30,112 nucleotides of DNA from a virus. Both the position numbers and the translations under genes were made by a program. Under the pieces are notes generated by a model. That model saw nothing but the letters and a program-made list of their open reading frames with translations, was not told the origin of the DNA and ran no database searches. Location of the stretch: positions 1 through 30,112 of IMG/VR virus record IMGVR_UViG_3300045303_000166; one strand, given 5' to 3'. Below are positions 14,032-21,147 of this stretch, piece by piece. Each line of letters opens with the position of its first letter. Positions within the stretch are counted from its first letter, which is position 1.

Positions 14032-15107
14032 CAGGCGCGTTTCCGTTTCTTTACTGGCACAGCGTCGACCGCCTCGAGCAGATCCGCCGTCGTCACCTCG
14101 GTGTAGATCTCGAGTAGGACGTCGGGCTTCTTCCAGTTGCCGAGCCGTTGGACCGCCGGCAGTTTCTTCCCGCGCGTCATCAACAAGTCGGTCGCGCCAC
14201 TTCGGCGAGTGCCCCAATGGAAGGTAATGCCGTTGGCCGTGCGGCCGTAGTCCAGGTCGGCTTGCCCGCAGAGATACTCGAGCCGCTGGCGCACGCTGCC
14301 CGGCCAGTCCCGTTCGTTCAGGGCGCGTCGAAACTTCGGGAACAGGTACCGGCTGGTCGAGGCGTCGATCGCCGTCACCGCGGCCTGGGCGCGCGGGGAC
14401 AGGGCCGTCTCGTAGGGGGTCCCGCCTTTCGGATCGCGGATGTAGAGCAGGGCCCCGGTCCGGTCGCTGTGTTGCAGGTCGAGCAGGTCGCCGAGCCGGA
14501 CCAGGCTATCCCGGCCGAGCACCAGGATGGCCGTGTCCTCGGCATCCTCACAGACGGCCAGGAGTTGCGCGAACTCCTTCTCCGACGTGTACCGGCGCCG
14601 CGGCGGGACCGTGGCGAGGCGGGCCATCCCGCGGATCGGCGACGTCGCCAGATACTTCGGCACGGCATCGCGCAGCATGCCCTTTAACAGATCGACTTCG
14701 CGGTTGATCGTGACGGCCGCGGCCGGCGGTTTGTCCGCCTTCCGAAAGGTGTGATACGCGCGCACGCGATCCTGATCGATCACCGTGAGTAAGTCGGGGC
14801 CGAAGAAGCGGAGGAGTTGCTGCAGGAGCTCGCCTTCGCGCCGCGCGCCTTTGCGATGCGCAATGGTGTCGGTCTTGTACGGCGCGGCGTACTTGGCGAA
14901 CCGGATCGCCGGCTGCGCGCTGGGGAGTTGGTAGAGCCGCGCCGCCAGTTGGTTCATCCGCTGATGGTACCGGTCGGTGGCCAGGCGGCGGCTATCCCGT
15001 CGCTGCGTGGTCGTCTCACCGACGGCAATGTCGGTTTTCTCGCGTTGCTTGGTCGTCTCGAGCCACAGCCACCAGTACGGCGAATCGGGACGACGGAAGA
15101 CGCCCAT
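14031..15107 (-). CDS. int: Tyrosine recombinase integrase
   Basis: A 358-aa site-specific recombinase. The N-terminus (YWWLWLETTKQREKTDIAVG) is an arm-binding-like segment, and residues about 65-160 form the core-binding SAM-like domain. Catalytic positions are visible: R204 in SLVRLGDLLDL, K227 in RDPKGGT, H297 with R301 in FHWGTRRSGATDLL, N324/W325 in LGNWKKPDV and nucleophile Y335 in EIYTEV. H297-x3-R301 is one residue longer than the usual H-x-x-R. It recombines attP (13537-13587) with the matching host tRNA gene. It is translated from an ATG directly after the stop of the upstream gene. Confidence 0.93.
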   Translation of the reverse strand: MGVFRRPDSPYWWLWLETTKQREKTDIAVGETTTQRRDSRRLATDRYHQRMNQLAARLYQLPSAQPAIRFAKYAAPYKTDTIAHRKGARREGELLQQLLRFFGPDLLTVIDQDRVRAYHTFRKADKPPAAAVTINREVDLLKGMLRDAVPKYLATSPIRGMARLATVPPRRRYTSEKEFAQLLAVCEDAEDTAILVLGRDSLVRLGDLLDLQHSDRTGALLYIRDPKGGTPYETALSPRAQAAVTAIDASTSRYLFPKFRRALNERDWPGSVRQRLEYLCGQADLDYGRTANGITFHWGTRRSGATDLLMTRGKKLPAVQRLGNWKKPDVLLEIYTEVTTADLLEAVDAVPVKKRKRA

Positions 15108-15344
15108 TCAGGAGACCCGTTCCCGGCGGCGTTCCAAGCCGCCGCCCGGCGGCGTCCCAATCAAGTTCCGTATCACTTCCTCAACCGTCGCCACAGCGTC
15201 GGGATTGACTCGGCCCAGGACTGGCGCGAGCGTGATAATTCGTTGCACGCCGGCTTCGATCTTTGGACGCAGCCGTGCTTTGGCCTGTGGCAGTTTGCCG
15301 ATCACAAGAAACGGAAGAATCGCTGCATCAGCCGCCCGTCGCAT
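15108..15344 (-). CDS. Small protein between repressor and integrase
   Basis: A 78-aa protein with its stop immediately followed by the integrase start (TGAATG) and its start 3 bases after the repressor stop. It is helical and basic (IGKLPQAKARLRPKIEAGVQRI), then Pro/Gly/Arg-rich. I recognise no domain. The operon position between repressor and integrase makes an integration- or immunity-related role plausible. Confidence 0.6.
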   Translation of the reverse strand: MRRAADAAILPFLVIGKLPQAKARLRPKIEAGVQRIITLAPVLGRVNPDAVATVEEVIRNLIGTPPGGGLERRRERVS

Positions 15345-15347
15345 TTC

Positions 15348-15885
15348 TCACCTCCCACTCGGTGAGGCCGAAGGCTTACTACCGCCATCCTTCTTGTGCC
15401 GTTGCTGTTTGGTGATCTTTTCGTACTCGGTGATCACCTTGATCGTGGACTTCTGCAGCTTCGGCGGTAGCTTACCGAGGCGCCTGGCGACGGCCAACAA
15501 CCAAGGATCAACGGATCGGGGAATCGCCCGGGGGCGATTGAGCGCCATCGTGCGTTTGACTTCGGATTGGATCTTGTCGATGACCCGCTTTTCCTCAGCC
15601 TGGGTGAGTCGGCGTTCGGGGGACACGAGCACGGATTCGAGCGGCACGCCGAAAAATTCGGCGAATTGACGCAAGGTCTCCATCCGCACGTCCAAGCCAT
15701 TCGCCGCACGACTCGCCTTATTGGGCGACATCCCTGTGCCTTCGACGACGTGGGACTGCCGCAGATTTTTTTTCCTTGAACCAATACTGGATGGCGTCGC
15801 CCCAAGGGCCATCCCCCTTTCGCGCCGCCCGTTTAGCCATCCTCGGAGCATAGGAGGCGGACGAGACACTCACCAACTGACTCAT
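15348..15885 (-). CDS. cI-like HTH repressor, interrupted by a frameshift
   Basis: Two overlapping minus frames together make one XRE-type repressor. The first (from ATG 15885) reads MSQLVSVSSA... to GDAIQYWFKEKK, helix 1 of the HTH. The second, open to 15348, continues with NLRQSHVVEGTGMSPNKAS (helices 2-3) and LRQFAEFFGVPLESVLVSPE. A C-terminal helical/basic region follows. The break is at a run of eight A on the minus strand (15766-15773). Seven would restore a continuous protein of about 178 aa. It is either a real inactivating indel, slippage-dependent expression, or a sequence error. The ATG at 15945 lies inside the operator and is less likely as a start. The gene is divergent from the Cro-like gene. 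Confidence 0.7.
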
Positions 15886-15929
15886 AGGCTCCACTACCGT
15901 ATACGTCTCGTCGGTAAATAACAATAGTG

Positions 15930-15945
15930 TTGACGGTATCGTCAA
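15930..15945. promoter_or_regulatory. Operator palindrome in the divergent control region
   Basis: TTGACG-GTAT-CGTCAA is a perfect 6+6 inverted repeat with a 4-base centre, midway between the repressor and the Cro-like gene. Each half supplies a TTGACG box, one per direction, so a dimeric repressor bound here would cover the -35 elements of both promoters. Confidence 0.6.
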
Positions 15946-15958
15946 AACTAACTATGCT
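15930..15958 (+). promoter_or_regulatory. Rightward early promoter (PR-like)
   Basis: A -35 box TTGACG (15930-15935), a 17-base spacer and a -10 box TATGCT (15953-15958) form a near-consensus sigma70-type promoter. Transcription would start near 15965, only a few bases before the ATG at 15968, so the first gene may be read from a leaderless message. The -35 overlaps the operator palindrome. Confidence 0.6.
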
Positions 15959-15967
15959 TCGACAATT

Positions 15968-16234
15968 ATGAAGAGAAAGCCGCGGCGGTCGGTCGATTTA
16001 CGGCTCAAAATCGCGATTGTGCAAAGCCAGCGGACTCAGCGCCGCGTGGCCGTTGAAACACGAATCGGCGAAACGCGCCTCAGTGAGATCGTCGGCCGGC
16101 GCGGCACCCCCCCCTCTGCCGACGAACGCGAACGAATCGCCCGTTACTTGGGACTGCCAGAAACCGATCTCTTTGTCTTGGCTCCTCAGGATGATCTCCA
16201 GGCGACCGCCGATGACGCAGAGGGGACGATGTGA
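15968..16234 (+). CDS. Cro-like HTH regulator
   Basis: An 88-aa protein that is divergent from the repressor and first in the rightward operon. The text LRLKIAIVQSQRTQRRVAVETRIGETRLSEIVGRRGTPPSADERERIARYLGL is an XRE helix-turn-helix (helix 2 RRVAVET, helix 3 ETRLSEIVGR), given here only as a description of residues 11-63. Position and size make it the Cro-type switch protein. No Shine-Dalgarno precedes the ATG. An acidic C-terminal tail follows the HTH. The stop overlaps the next start. Confidence 0.75.
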   Translation: MKRKPRRSVDLRLKIAIVQSQRTQRRVAVETRIGETRLSEIVGRRGTPPSADERERIARYLGLPETDLFVLAPQDDLQATADDAEGTM

Positions 16235-16461
16235 TGGATCGCGCCACCACTACGAGTCCGTACCTCACCGCCGCCGAGGCGCAAGCGTATCTACGGCTCG
16301 GCTCGGCCAATGCGCTCTACCGGCTGGTCCGTGAACACGGCCTCCCGTACTGCCGGAAGGGCCGCCACTACCTCTTCGACCGCCGCGACATTGATGCCTG
16401 GATGCACCAGACAGGGTCGTCGGCCATGGACCTGGTCGCCGTGCCGCGTCGCCGCGCCTGA
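16234..16461 (+). CDS. Excisionase / MerR-like helix-turn-helix protein
   Basis: About 75 aa. ATG 16234 overlaps the preceding stop (TGATG), and GTG 16231 is an in-frame alternative one codon upstream. LTAAEAQAYLRLGSANALY is followed by REHGLPYCRKGRHYLFDRRD and IDAWM, the HTH_17/excisionase winged-helix pattern ('lt~~EaA~yLg~s~~~ly~lv~~~~lP~~r~g~~~~F~~~dld~wl'). In this place it may direct excision by bending attachment-site DNA, or act as an early regulator. A zinc site is not seen. Confidence 0.75.
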   Translation: MDRATTTSPYLTAAEAQAYLRLGSANALYRLVREHGLPYCRKGRHYLFDRRDIDAWMHQTGSSAMDLVAVPRRRA

Positions 16462-16478
16462 TCGAAGGGGAGTCGTCA

Positions 16479-16799
16479 TTGATCACGAAGACGATCGAGA
16501 TCCGCGACCGGCACACGCTGGTGCCCGCCCTGGCGATCCAGGTCTCCGGCGAGGACGGCTACCTGATGCGCCGCGCCGGCTTTCAGTCGCCGATGGTCTA
16601 CCTCGTCAAGCTCGCGACGCAGGAGTGCCGCTACGACCCGTGGGCCTGGGGGGAGCGCACGATGCACACCGCGCACCTGGCGATCCAGGAGACCTTCGAC
16701 GAGCTCGCCGACGGCGCCGTCGTCGACGTGGAATTTCTCCTCGGCGAGACCACGACCCCGAAAGCCAGCGAGCAGCGCACGCACGGGGAGCCAGTATGA
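16479..16799 (+). CDS. Conserved phage early protein of unknown function
   Basis: A 106-aa protein starting with TTG 16479 (L-I-T-K read as M), supported by the RBS aaggggag just upstream and by family-like text starting at this point. It has the pattern TIEIRDRHTLVPALAIQVS, YLMRRAGF, WGERTMHTAHLAIQETFDEL and DVEFLLGE, which I recall as a small protein widely seen in early regions of prophages of GC-rich hosts. No biochemical role is known to me. Confidence 0.65.
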   Translation: MITKTIEIRDRHTLVPALAIQVSGEDGYLMRRAGFQSPMVYLVKLATQECRYDPWAWGERTMHTAHLAIQETFDELADGAVVDVEFLLGETTTPKASEQRTHGEPV

Positions 16800-17098
16800 G
16801 CCTCCCAGATCGCGCCGGACGCGCCTCGACGGGTGGGCTGCTGGGAACCGCCGTGGCCCCGACGGCGGAAGTCGATGCCGTCGAGCCGTTCGGCGCGTAC
16901 GAGCGGGCGGCGCTCGACCTCGCAGTCGGGATCGACCAGCTCGGGCGCGCGATCGATGGCTTCATCTACCAGCAGCTCCGCGCGCACCTCGGGCTCGTGG
17001 CGGCGGCGCAGGCGGTCTGTGCCGCGGAGGGCGGCGCGACCGAGCTCCTGGCGGCGATCGCGCGGCTCCGCGCGGCGCTGGCGGAGGCGGCCCCGTGA
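16796..17098 (+). CDS. Helical early protein, unknown
   Basis: A 100-aa protein from ATG 16796, overlapping the previous stop (ATGA). Residues about 35-100 are almost purely helical and Ala/Leu-rich (YERAALDLAVGIDQLGRAID and AAIARLRAALAEAAP). There are no membrane or catalytic motifs. The open frame upstream to 16310 is a shadow. Confidence 0.55.
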   Translation: MSLPDRAGRASTGGLLGTAVAPTAEVDAVEPFGAYERAALDLAVGIDQLGRAIDGFIYQQLRAHLGLVAAAQAVCAAEGGATELLAAIARLRAALAEAAP

Positions 17099-17358
17099 TG
17101 CACGCCTTTCTCGACCTCTCGGCCGGCTCCTGGTTCTGGCAGATCGCGACGGTCGTCGTGCTACTGGCGGCGGTGGTGGTCATCGCCGGCGCGGCCGGGA
17201 TGCTGTGCGCAGTACTGCTGCGGACCGTCGTCGACGGCTACGGGGTCTGGAAGGTCCGCCGGGCCCGCCGGCGCGTCGCCGCGCTCGATGCGGAGATGGA
17301 CGCGGAGCGGCTCCGGCTCCGGAAGGCCGTCGTCGCGCCTGACTTGAGGCAACCATGA
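17098..17358 (+). CDS. Early single-span membrane protein
   Basis: About 86 aa. ATG 17098 overlaps the preceding stop (TGATG), and GTG 17095 is an alternative. A long hydrophobic stretch (IATVVVLLAAVVVIAGAAGML) is followed by a basic, helical tail (WKVRRARRRVAALDAEMDAE). The positive-inside pattern puts the tail in the cytoplasm. An early membrane protein may act in host takeover or exclusion, but the function is unknown. Confidence 0.6.
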   Translation: MHAFLDLSAGSWFWQIATVVVLLAAVVVIAGAAGMLCAVLLRTVVDGYGVWKVRRARRRVAALDAEMDAERLRLRKAVVAPDLRQP

Positions 17359-17597
17359 CGACGGACCCGGTCGAGGCGCGGATCGCCGAGGAGACCGCCG
17401 CGGACCACGCGACGGCGCGCGTGCGTGGCCGGCACGTTCTCGACGTCACGAACGCCGTCATCGGTGAGCTGCGGGCGAACGGCATGCTCGTCGACCCGGA
17501 TGACGCCCGCGTGGCGCTGTTTCACGTCCTCGCGAATGCGCTCTACGGGACGGACGTCGCCCTCGACATTCCGACGCTGCGCCGGCCACGGACCTGA
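17355..17597 (+). CDS. Small early protein, unknown
   Basis: An 80-aa protein with an ATGA overlap at its start. It is mixed helical and acidic (VRGRHVLDVTNAVIGELRANGM, VDPDDARVALFHVLANAL). No recognised domain. It precedes the recombination genes by 19 bases, with an aaggag RBS for the next gene after its stop. Confidence 0.55.
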   Translation: MTTDPVEARIAEETAADHATARVRGRHVLDVTNAVIGELRANGMLVDPDDARVALFHVLANALYGTDVALDIPTLRRPRT

Positions 17598-17616
17598 CCT
17601 GTCACAAGGAGCATGT

Positions 17617-18540
17617 ATGGCGACCGTCATCGACCACGATCCGATCGACGCCGAGGAACCGTCGCGGACGGAGCTCGCGCTCCGGCGGCCCGACGTCCCG
17701 GTCACCCTCGGCGAGCTCGCGGCACGCAAGGGCGAGGCGCTCGAGATCATCGAGGCGCGCGTGCAGATCCTGACGACACTGCGGAAGGCCGCGATCCGCG
17801 CGACCTCGCCGCCGGACTGGTTGCTGTTCAAAGCGCCCGACGAGCAGGGCGGCCAGGTCGTCGGGTACCTGCAGGACTGCGGCGCCGATCGCGTCCGCGA
17901 CCTGTGGGGGATCGAGGTCTTCGGGGTCAGCGAACCGCTGAAGGTCACGGCGATGGACCCGACGATCTTCCACTACCTGGTCCGCGGCTCCGGCCGCTGC
18001 AAGCTGACGAACCAGGTGCTCGAGGAAGTCGAGGGCGGCCGCTCCTCGACCGATGACTTCTGCCGCGACAAGAAAGGCCTCGACCTCGAGCTCGCCGTGC
18101 GGAAGGCCGCGCGCGCGAACCTCGACGGCAACATCACGCGCGAGCTCGCCGGCATGAAGTCGGTGCCGCTCGACGACATCAAGGCCGCGTGGGAGGGCAC
18201 GCCGAAACGGATCGAGGACTGCCGCCGCGGCCGCGGGTTCGGCACGCACAACGAGCGGCTCGGGGCGCGCAACGAGAAAGCGCCAGACGTCGACCCGCCG
18301 GTCTGTCCGCACTGCGGGACGAAGGGCGCCTACCGGCCGGCGAAGGGCACCCGCGACGCGTTCTACGGGTGCCCGAATTACAGCAAGCACGCTGACAAGA
18401 AATGGATCGTCGACGCGGCCGCGTGGGGCAGGGAACTCGTGCCGACGGGCAAGGACTCCGTGCCGAACGGCAAGGCGACCGGGCCGATCACCGCCGGCGA
18501 GGTGTTCGGCAGCGGGCGTGAGCCGGGGCAGGAGGGCTGA
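17617..18540 (+). CDS. Zinc-ribbon recombination-associated protein (possible ssDNA-annealing partner)
   Basis: A 307-aa protein. ATG 17617 has the RBS aaggag (ATG 17613 is out of frame). The N-terminal 200 or so residues include PDWLLFKAPDEQGGQVVGYL, a GRSSTDDFCRDKKGLDLELA stretch and VRKAARANLDGNITRELAGM, which recalls the 'vrk~A~sN~~~r~v~~l~gl' helix of Rad52/DdrA-like annealing proteins. A C4 zinc ribbon follows (CPHCGTKGAYRPAKGTRDAF then YGCPNYS). It overlaps the Cas4-like nuclease start (TGATG). The exonuclease-annealase pairing typical of phages supports the role, but the family is not certain. Confidence 0.55.
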   Translation: MATVIDHDPIDAEEPSRTELALRRPDVPVTLGELAARKGEALEIIEARVQILTTLRKAAIRATSPPDWLLFKAPDEQGGQVVGYLQDCGADRVRDLWGIEVFGVSEPLKVTAMDPTIFHYLVRGSGRCKLTNQVLEEVEGGRSSTDDFCRDKKGLDLELAVRKAARANLDGNITRELAGMKSVPLDDIKAAWEGTPKRIEDCRRGRGFGTHNERLGARNEKAPDVDPPVCPHCGTKGAYRPAKGTRDAFYGCPNYSKHADKKWIVDAAAWGRELVPTGKDSVPNGKATGPITAGEVFGSGREPGQEG

Positions 18541-19544
18541 TGGAAGCCGACGCCCTGACCCCGACGGCGATCGCCGAGCGCATCGGCAGCGAGTGGGCGC
18601 AGTACTTCGCGCGCTCCTCGCGGCCATTCACGAATCACGAGTACGTCTACGCGAGCGCCTGGCGGACGTGCGAGCGGCGCATGGCCCTCGAGCTCACGCA
18701 CGCCGACGAGCAGCCGGCGTTCCCGCCTGAGGTCCTGGCGAAGTTCCGGCGCGGCGACGATCGCGAGCGCGACCTGCTCGCCGACCTAACCCGCATCGGC
18801 CGCGACGCCGAGCCGGCCTTCCGCATCCTCGGCCAGCAGGAGCGGTTCACGCTGAAGGACCATCAGAGCCGCACGGCGATCGTCGGCAAGGTCGACGCCC
18901 GGATCGAGATCGACGGCCAGCGCGCCCCGCTCGAGGTCAAGGCCTGGTCGCCGCAGTTGACCGATCGGATCGAGACCTTCGCCGACCTGTTCTCGAATCC
19001 GTGGACACAGAGCGGCGGGTATCAGCTGCTCGCGTATCTCTACGGCGCCGGCCAGCCGTACGGGTTCATGCTGCTGGACCGCTCGGGCTTGCCGCGGCTC
19101 TTGCCCGTGGAGCTCGAACCGAACCTCGATCGGATGGAGGAGTTCCTCGCGCGGGCCGAGCGCGTCCTCGACCACGTCGACGCCGGCACCCTGCCGGAGT
19201 ACTACGACGACGCGGCCGAGTGCCGGCGGTGTCCGTTCTACGGCTCGACCTGCAACCCGCCGCTCGGGTCGACGGGCGCGCCGCTGCTCCTCTCCGACCC
19301 CGAGCTCGAGGCCTCGCTCTCCCGGCGCGAGCAGTACAAGACCGCGGCGGAGGAATTCAACCACTACGACCGCCTCGTCAAGGACCGGCTGCGCGGTGTC
19401 GAGCACGCCGTCATCGGCGCCTTCCATATCCGCGGGAAGTGGGGCAAGCAGTCGACCCTCGAAGGCCTGCCGGCGGACCTGAAGAAGCAATACACGGTCA
19501 CCAACCCGAAGGGCCGCTTCACCCTCGACATCGTCAAGCTCTGA
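18540..19544 (+). CDS. Cas4-like PD-(D/E)XK nuclease (RecB-type exonuclease)
   Basis: A 334-aa protein. Nuclease motifs: IVGKVDARIEI (D119), APLEVKAW (E132-x-K134) and GYQLLAYLYG (Q162, Y161). Four Cys, C44 in WRTCERR and C228, C231 and C238 in CRRCPFYGSTC, are placed as in the [4Fe-4S] cluster of Cas4/AddB-type nucleases. It probably resects phage DNA ends for recombination with the preceding gene's product. No CRISPR genes are nearby, so a role in spacer acquisition is not implied. Confidence 0.85.
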   Translation: MEADALTPTAIAERIGSEWAQYFARSSRPFTNHEYVYASAWRTCERRMALELTHADEQPAFPPEVLAKFRRGDDRERDLLADLTRIGRDAEPAFRILGQQERFTLKDHQSRTAIVGKVDARIEIDGQRAPLEVKAWSPQLTDRIETFADLFSNPWTQSGGYQLLAYLYGAGQPYGFMLLDRSGLPRLLPVELEPNLDRMEEFLARAERVLDHVDAGTLPEYYDDAAECRRCPFYGSTCNPPLGSTGAPLLLSDPELEASLSRREQYKTAAEEFNHYDRLVKDRLRGVEHAVIGAFHIRGKWGKQSTLEGLPADLKKQYTVTNPKGRFTLDIVKL

Positions 19545-19559
19545 AAGGTCGGGACGCGT

Positions 19560-19745
19560 ATGGGTGCACGCCGCAGTCAGCTCGACCAGGCGATCGACAA
19601 GATCACCGACGAGATCAAGGTGCTGGAGCTCGCGCGGGAGCGCCTGATCAAGGCGCGCACCGATCGGGACCAGACGTTCGAGGACCCGCAGGACGCCGGG
19701 ACGAAGGCGCCGCGGCCGCGGTCCGTGAAGGCGGCCGGCGCATGA
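19560..19745 (+). CDS. Small coiled-coil protein
   Basis: A 61-aa protein with a GGTCGGGACG-type upstream region and ATG at 19560. SQLDQAIDKITDEIKVLELA forms a heptad-like helix, and the tail is Lys/Pro/Arg-rich. No recognised family. The stop overlaps the next start (ATGA at 19742-19745). Confidence 0.55.
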   Translation: MGARRSQLDQAIDKITDEIKVLELARERLIKARTDRDQTFEDPQDAGTKAPRPRSVKAAGA

Positions 19746-19879
19746 CGGCGGTCCTCCTGGTCGTCGGCGCCGCCGTGTGGTGCGGCTGCATCCTGTGGCT
19801 CGTCTGGCCGAAGACGGTCCGGCTGCCCGAGCGGGTGTCCGACGAATGGCTGATTCAGCATACGCAGCAGGACCGGTAA
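19742..19879 (+). CDS. 45-residue single-span membrane protein
   Basis: ATG 19742 overlaps the preceding stop. One hydrophobic helix (VLLVVGAAVWCGCILWLVW) is followed by a short polar tail. The larger open frame in which it lies is a shadow of the nuclease gene. Translation is supported by the overlap, but the role is unknown. Confidence 0.5.
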   Translation: MTAVLLVVGAAVWCGCILWLVWPKTVRLPERVSDEWLIQHTQQDR

Positions 19880-19885
19880 CCGGCG

Positions 19886-20290
19886 ATGTGGTCGAAGCTC
19901 GATGACGCTCTCCTCGATCATCCGAAGATCTTCACGGCCGGCAAGACCGTGGGCGGCAGCAACGGCCCGGCGTTGGCGCTCGGCTTCTACACGGTGCTGC
20001 TCATGTGGTCGAACCGACATCTCACCAACGGCTTCGTTCCTGAGTCTACGATCGGGGGCTTCGCCCACGTCCGCAACCCTCGCGCCGTCGCTGACGCGCT
20101 CGCGCGCGCGGGGTTGCTGGACCGTGCGCGCGGCGGTTTCCAGATCCACGACTTCAACGAATACAACCCGTCACCCACGAAGGTGAAGGCGCACCGGCGA
20201 GCCGCTCGCCTGCGTCAGCAGCGCCACCGGGAACGCCATGGTCACGGCGTTACTGGCAACGGGCGAAGGCCGAAAACAGGGGAGTCATGA
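19886..20290 (+). CDS. Replication-initiator-like winged-helix protein (possibly truncated)
   Basis: A 134-aa protein. MWSKLDDALLDHPKI, GPALALGFYTVLLMWSNRHL, TNGFVPESTIGGFA, then ADALARAGLLDRARGGFQIH and DFNEYNPSPTKV follow the pattern of N-terminal DnaD/O-like domains of phage replication initiators, normally ending in a basic helix (RRAARLRQQRHRERH here). The frame stops at TGA 20288. The same frame is then open for 72 more codons (to 20509), so a premature stop is possible. Recruitment of host helicase at the adjacent repeat-rich DNA is the likely role (inference). Confidence 0.65.
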   Translation: MWSKLDDALLDHPKIFTAGKTVGGSNGPALALGFYTVLLMWSNRHLTNGFVPESTIGGFAHVRNPRAVADALARAGLLDRARGGFQIHDFNEYNPSPTKVKAHRRAARLRQQRHRERHGHGVTGNGRRPKTGES

Positions 20291-20349
20291 GCCGATCACC
20301 CTGCGGCACCGTTCATGCTGTCACGGCGTTATGGGCCGGTTACAGGCCA

Positions 20350-20424
20350 CGCGCGCGCGCGCGCGCGATCCCGTACCCGTACCCGTACCCGTACCGATCT
20401 CTCTTCGAGAGATCTGGGCGCCCA
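20350..20424. other. Origin-like repeat cluster after the initiator gene
   Basis: Within 75 bases lie an alternating CG run (20350-20367), about four CCCGTA tandem units (20370-20394), and a perfect hairpin GATCTCTC-TTC-GAGAGATC (20396-20414). A palindrome TGGGCGCCCA follows (20415-20424). A 12-base direct repeat, GTCACGGCGTTA, sits upstream at 20241 and 20320. The next clear gene starts at 20559. A replication origin inside or next to the initiator gene is the lambda-like arrangement. Confidence 0.45.
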
Positions 20425-20558
20425 GGGCGCGGAGGAGCGGGCGCGCAGCGCCACGCCGACCCGCGCGGCGGTGGGAGTCAGTACCAACGAAGACGGGTCG
20501 CTGCGTTAGGCGCTACGCGCCACTCCGCGCCCGTCGTCGCGCAACGAGTGTGGGCGTG

Positions 20559-21146
20559 ATGGAGGCGACCGACCGGCGGACGTTCGACCAGGCGTTCACC
20601 AACATGACGCGGGCGTTTCGTCTGCGCTTGAAGCCGACCGAGCTCGAGGAGTTGACGACCACGTATTTCAAGATCCTCGGCGCGGCGCCGCTCGAGGACG
20701 TCCTGGCAGCCGGCAAGACCGTGCTCGAGCAGTCGCGCACGTTTCCGAAGGCGGCCGAGTGGTTCCAGGCGCTGCCGGCCGGCGCGCGCGAGCTGACGAC
20801 GGATTGTCGCGTGATGCCCGCCGACGAGCTCGCGGACTACCACCGCGCCGAGCGGCAGCACTACGAGGACGAGCCATGCAGCTGCCTCGGCTGTCAGCTG
20901 GCCGGCGTCACCGCGCGGCCGTTGCGGTTCGTGCCGGACTTCACCGACCAGGACCGCGCGGAGCTCGCGTACGACAACGTGCGGCGGCGGATCGTGCACA
21001 CCGGGCACTGGGCACACGGCGACGAGCTCGCGCGCTGGTATACCGCCCGGGCGGCGTTCTTCGCGAGCGTGCCTCGCCATTCACCGATGGCTCGGGCGCT
21101 CTTGGTACTGGTGCCGGGCGAGCGCGAACCCGGCGAGGAGGGCTGA
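20559..21146 (+). CDS. Helicase-loader-like replication accessory protein
   Basis: A 195-aa protein from ATG 20559. The larger open frame upstream passes through the repeats and is a shadow. The N-terminal region FDQAFTNMTRAFRLRLKPTE, LEELTTTYFKIL and LEDVLAAGKTVLEQSRTFPK is a helical bundle like those in phage helicase-loader and lambda P/DnaC-type N-termini ('rfFPkpaEw'). A CSCLGCQ metal-binding-like motif follows (about residues 107-113). No Walker A is present, so it is not an ATPase loader. It lies right after the initiator-like gene. Confidence 0.5.
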   Translation: MEATDRRTFDQAFTNMTRAFRLRLKPTELEELTTTYFKILGAAPLEDVLAAGKTVLEQSRTFPKAAEWFQALPAGARELTTDCRVMPADELADYHRAERQHYEDEPCSCLGCQLAGVTARPLRFVPDFTDQDRAELAYDNVRRRIVHTGHWAHGDELARWYTARAAFFASVPRHSPMARALLVLVPGEREPGEEG

Positions 21147-21147
21147 A

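Noticed and set aside
15897-15945. Repressor start at ATG 15945
   Set aside because: This start lies in the operator and upstream of where the leftward transcript would begin. ATG 15885 follows the control region and precedes the conserved part.
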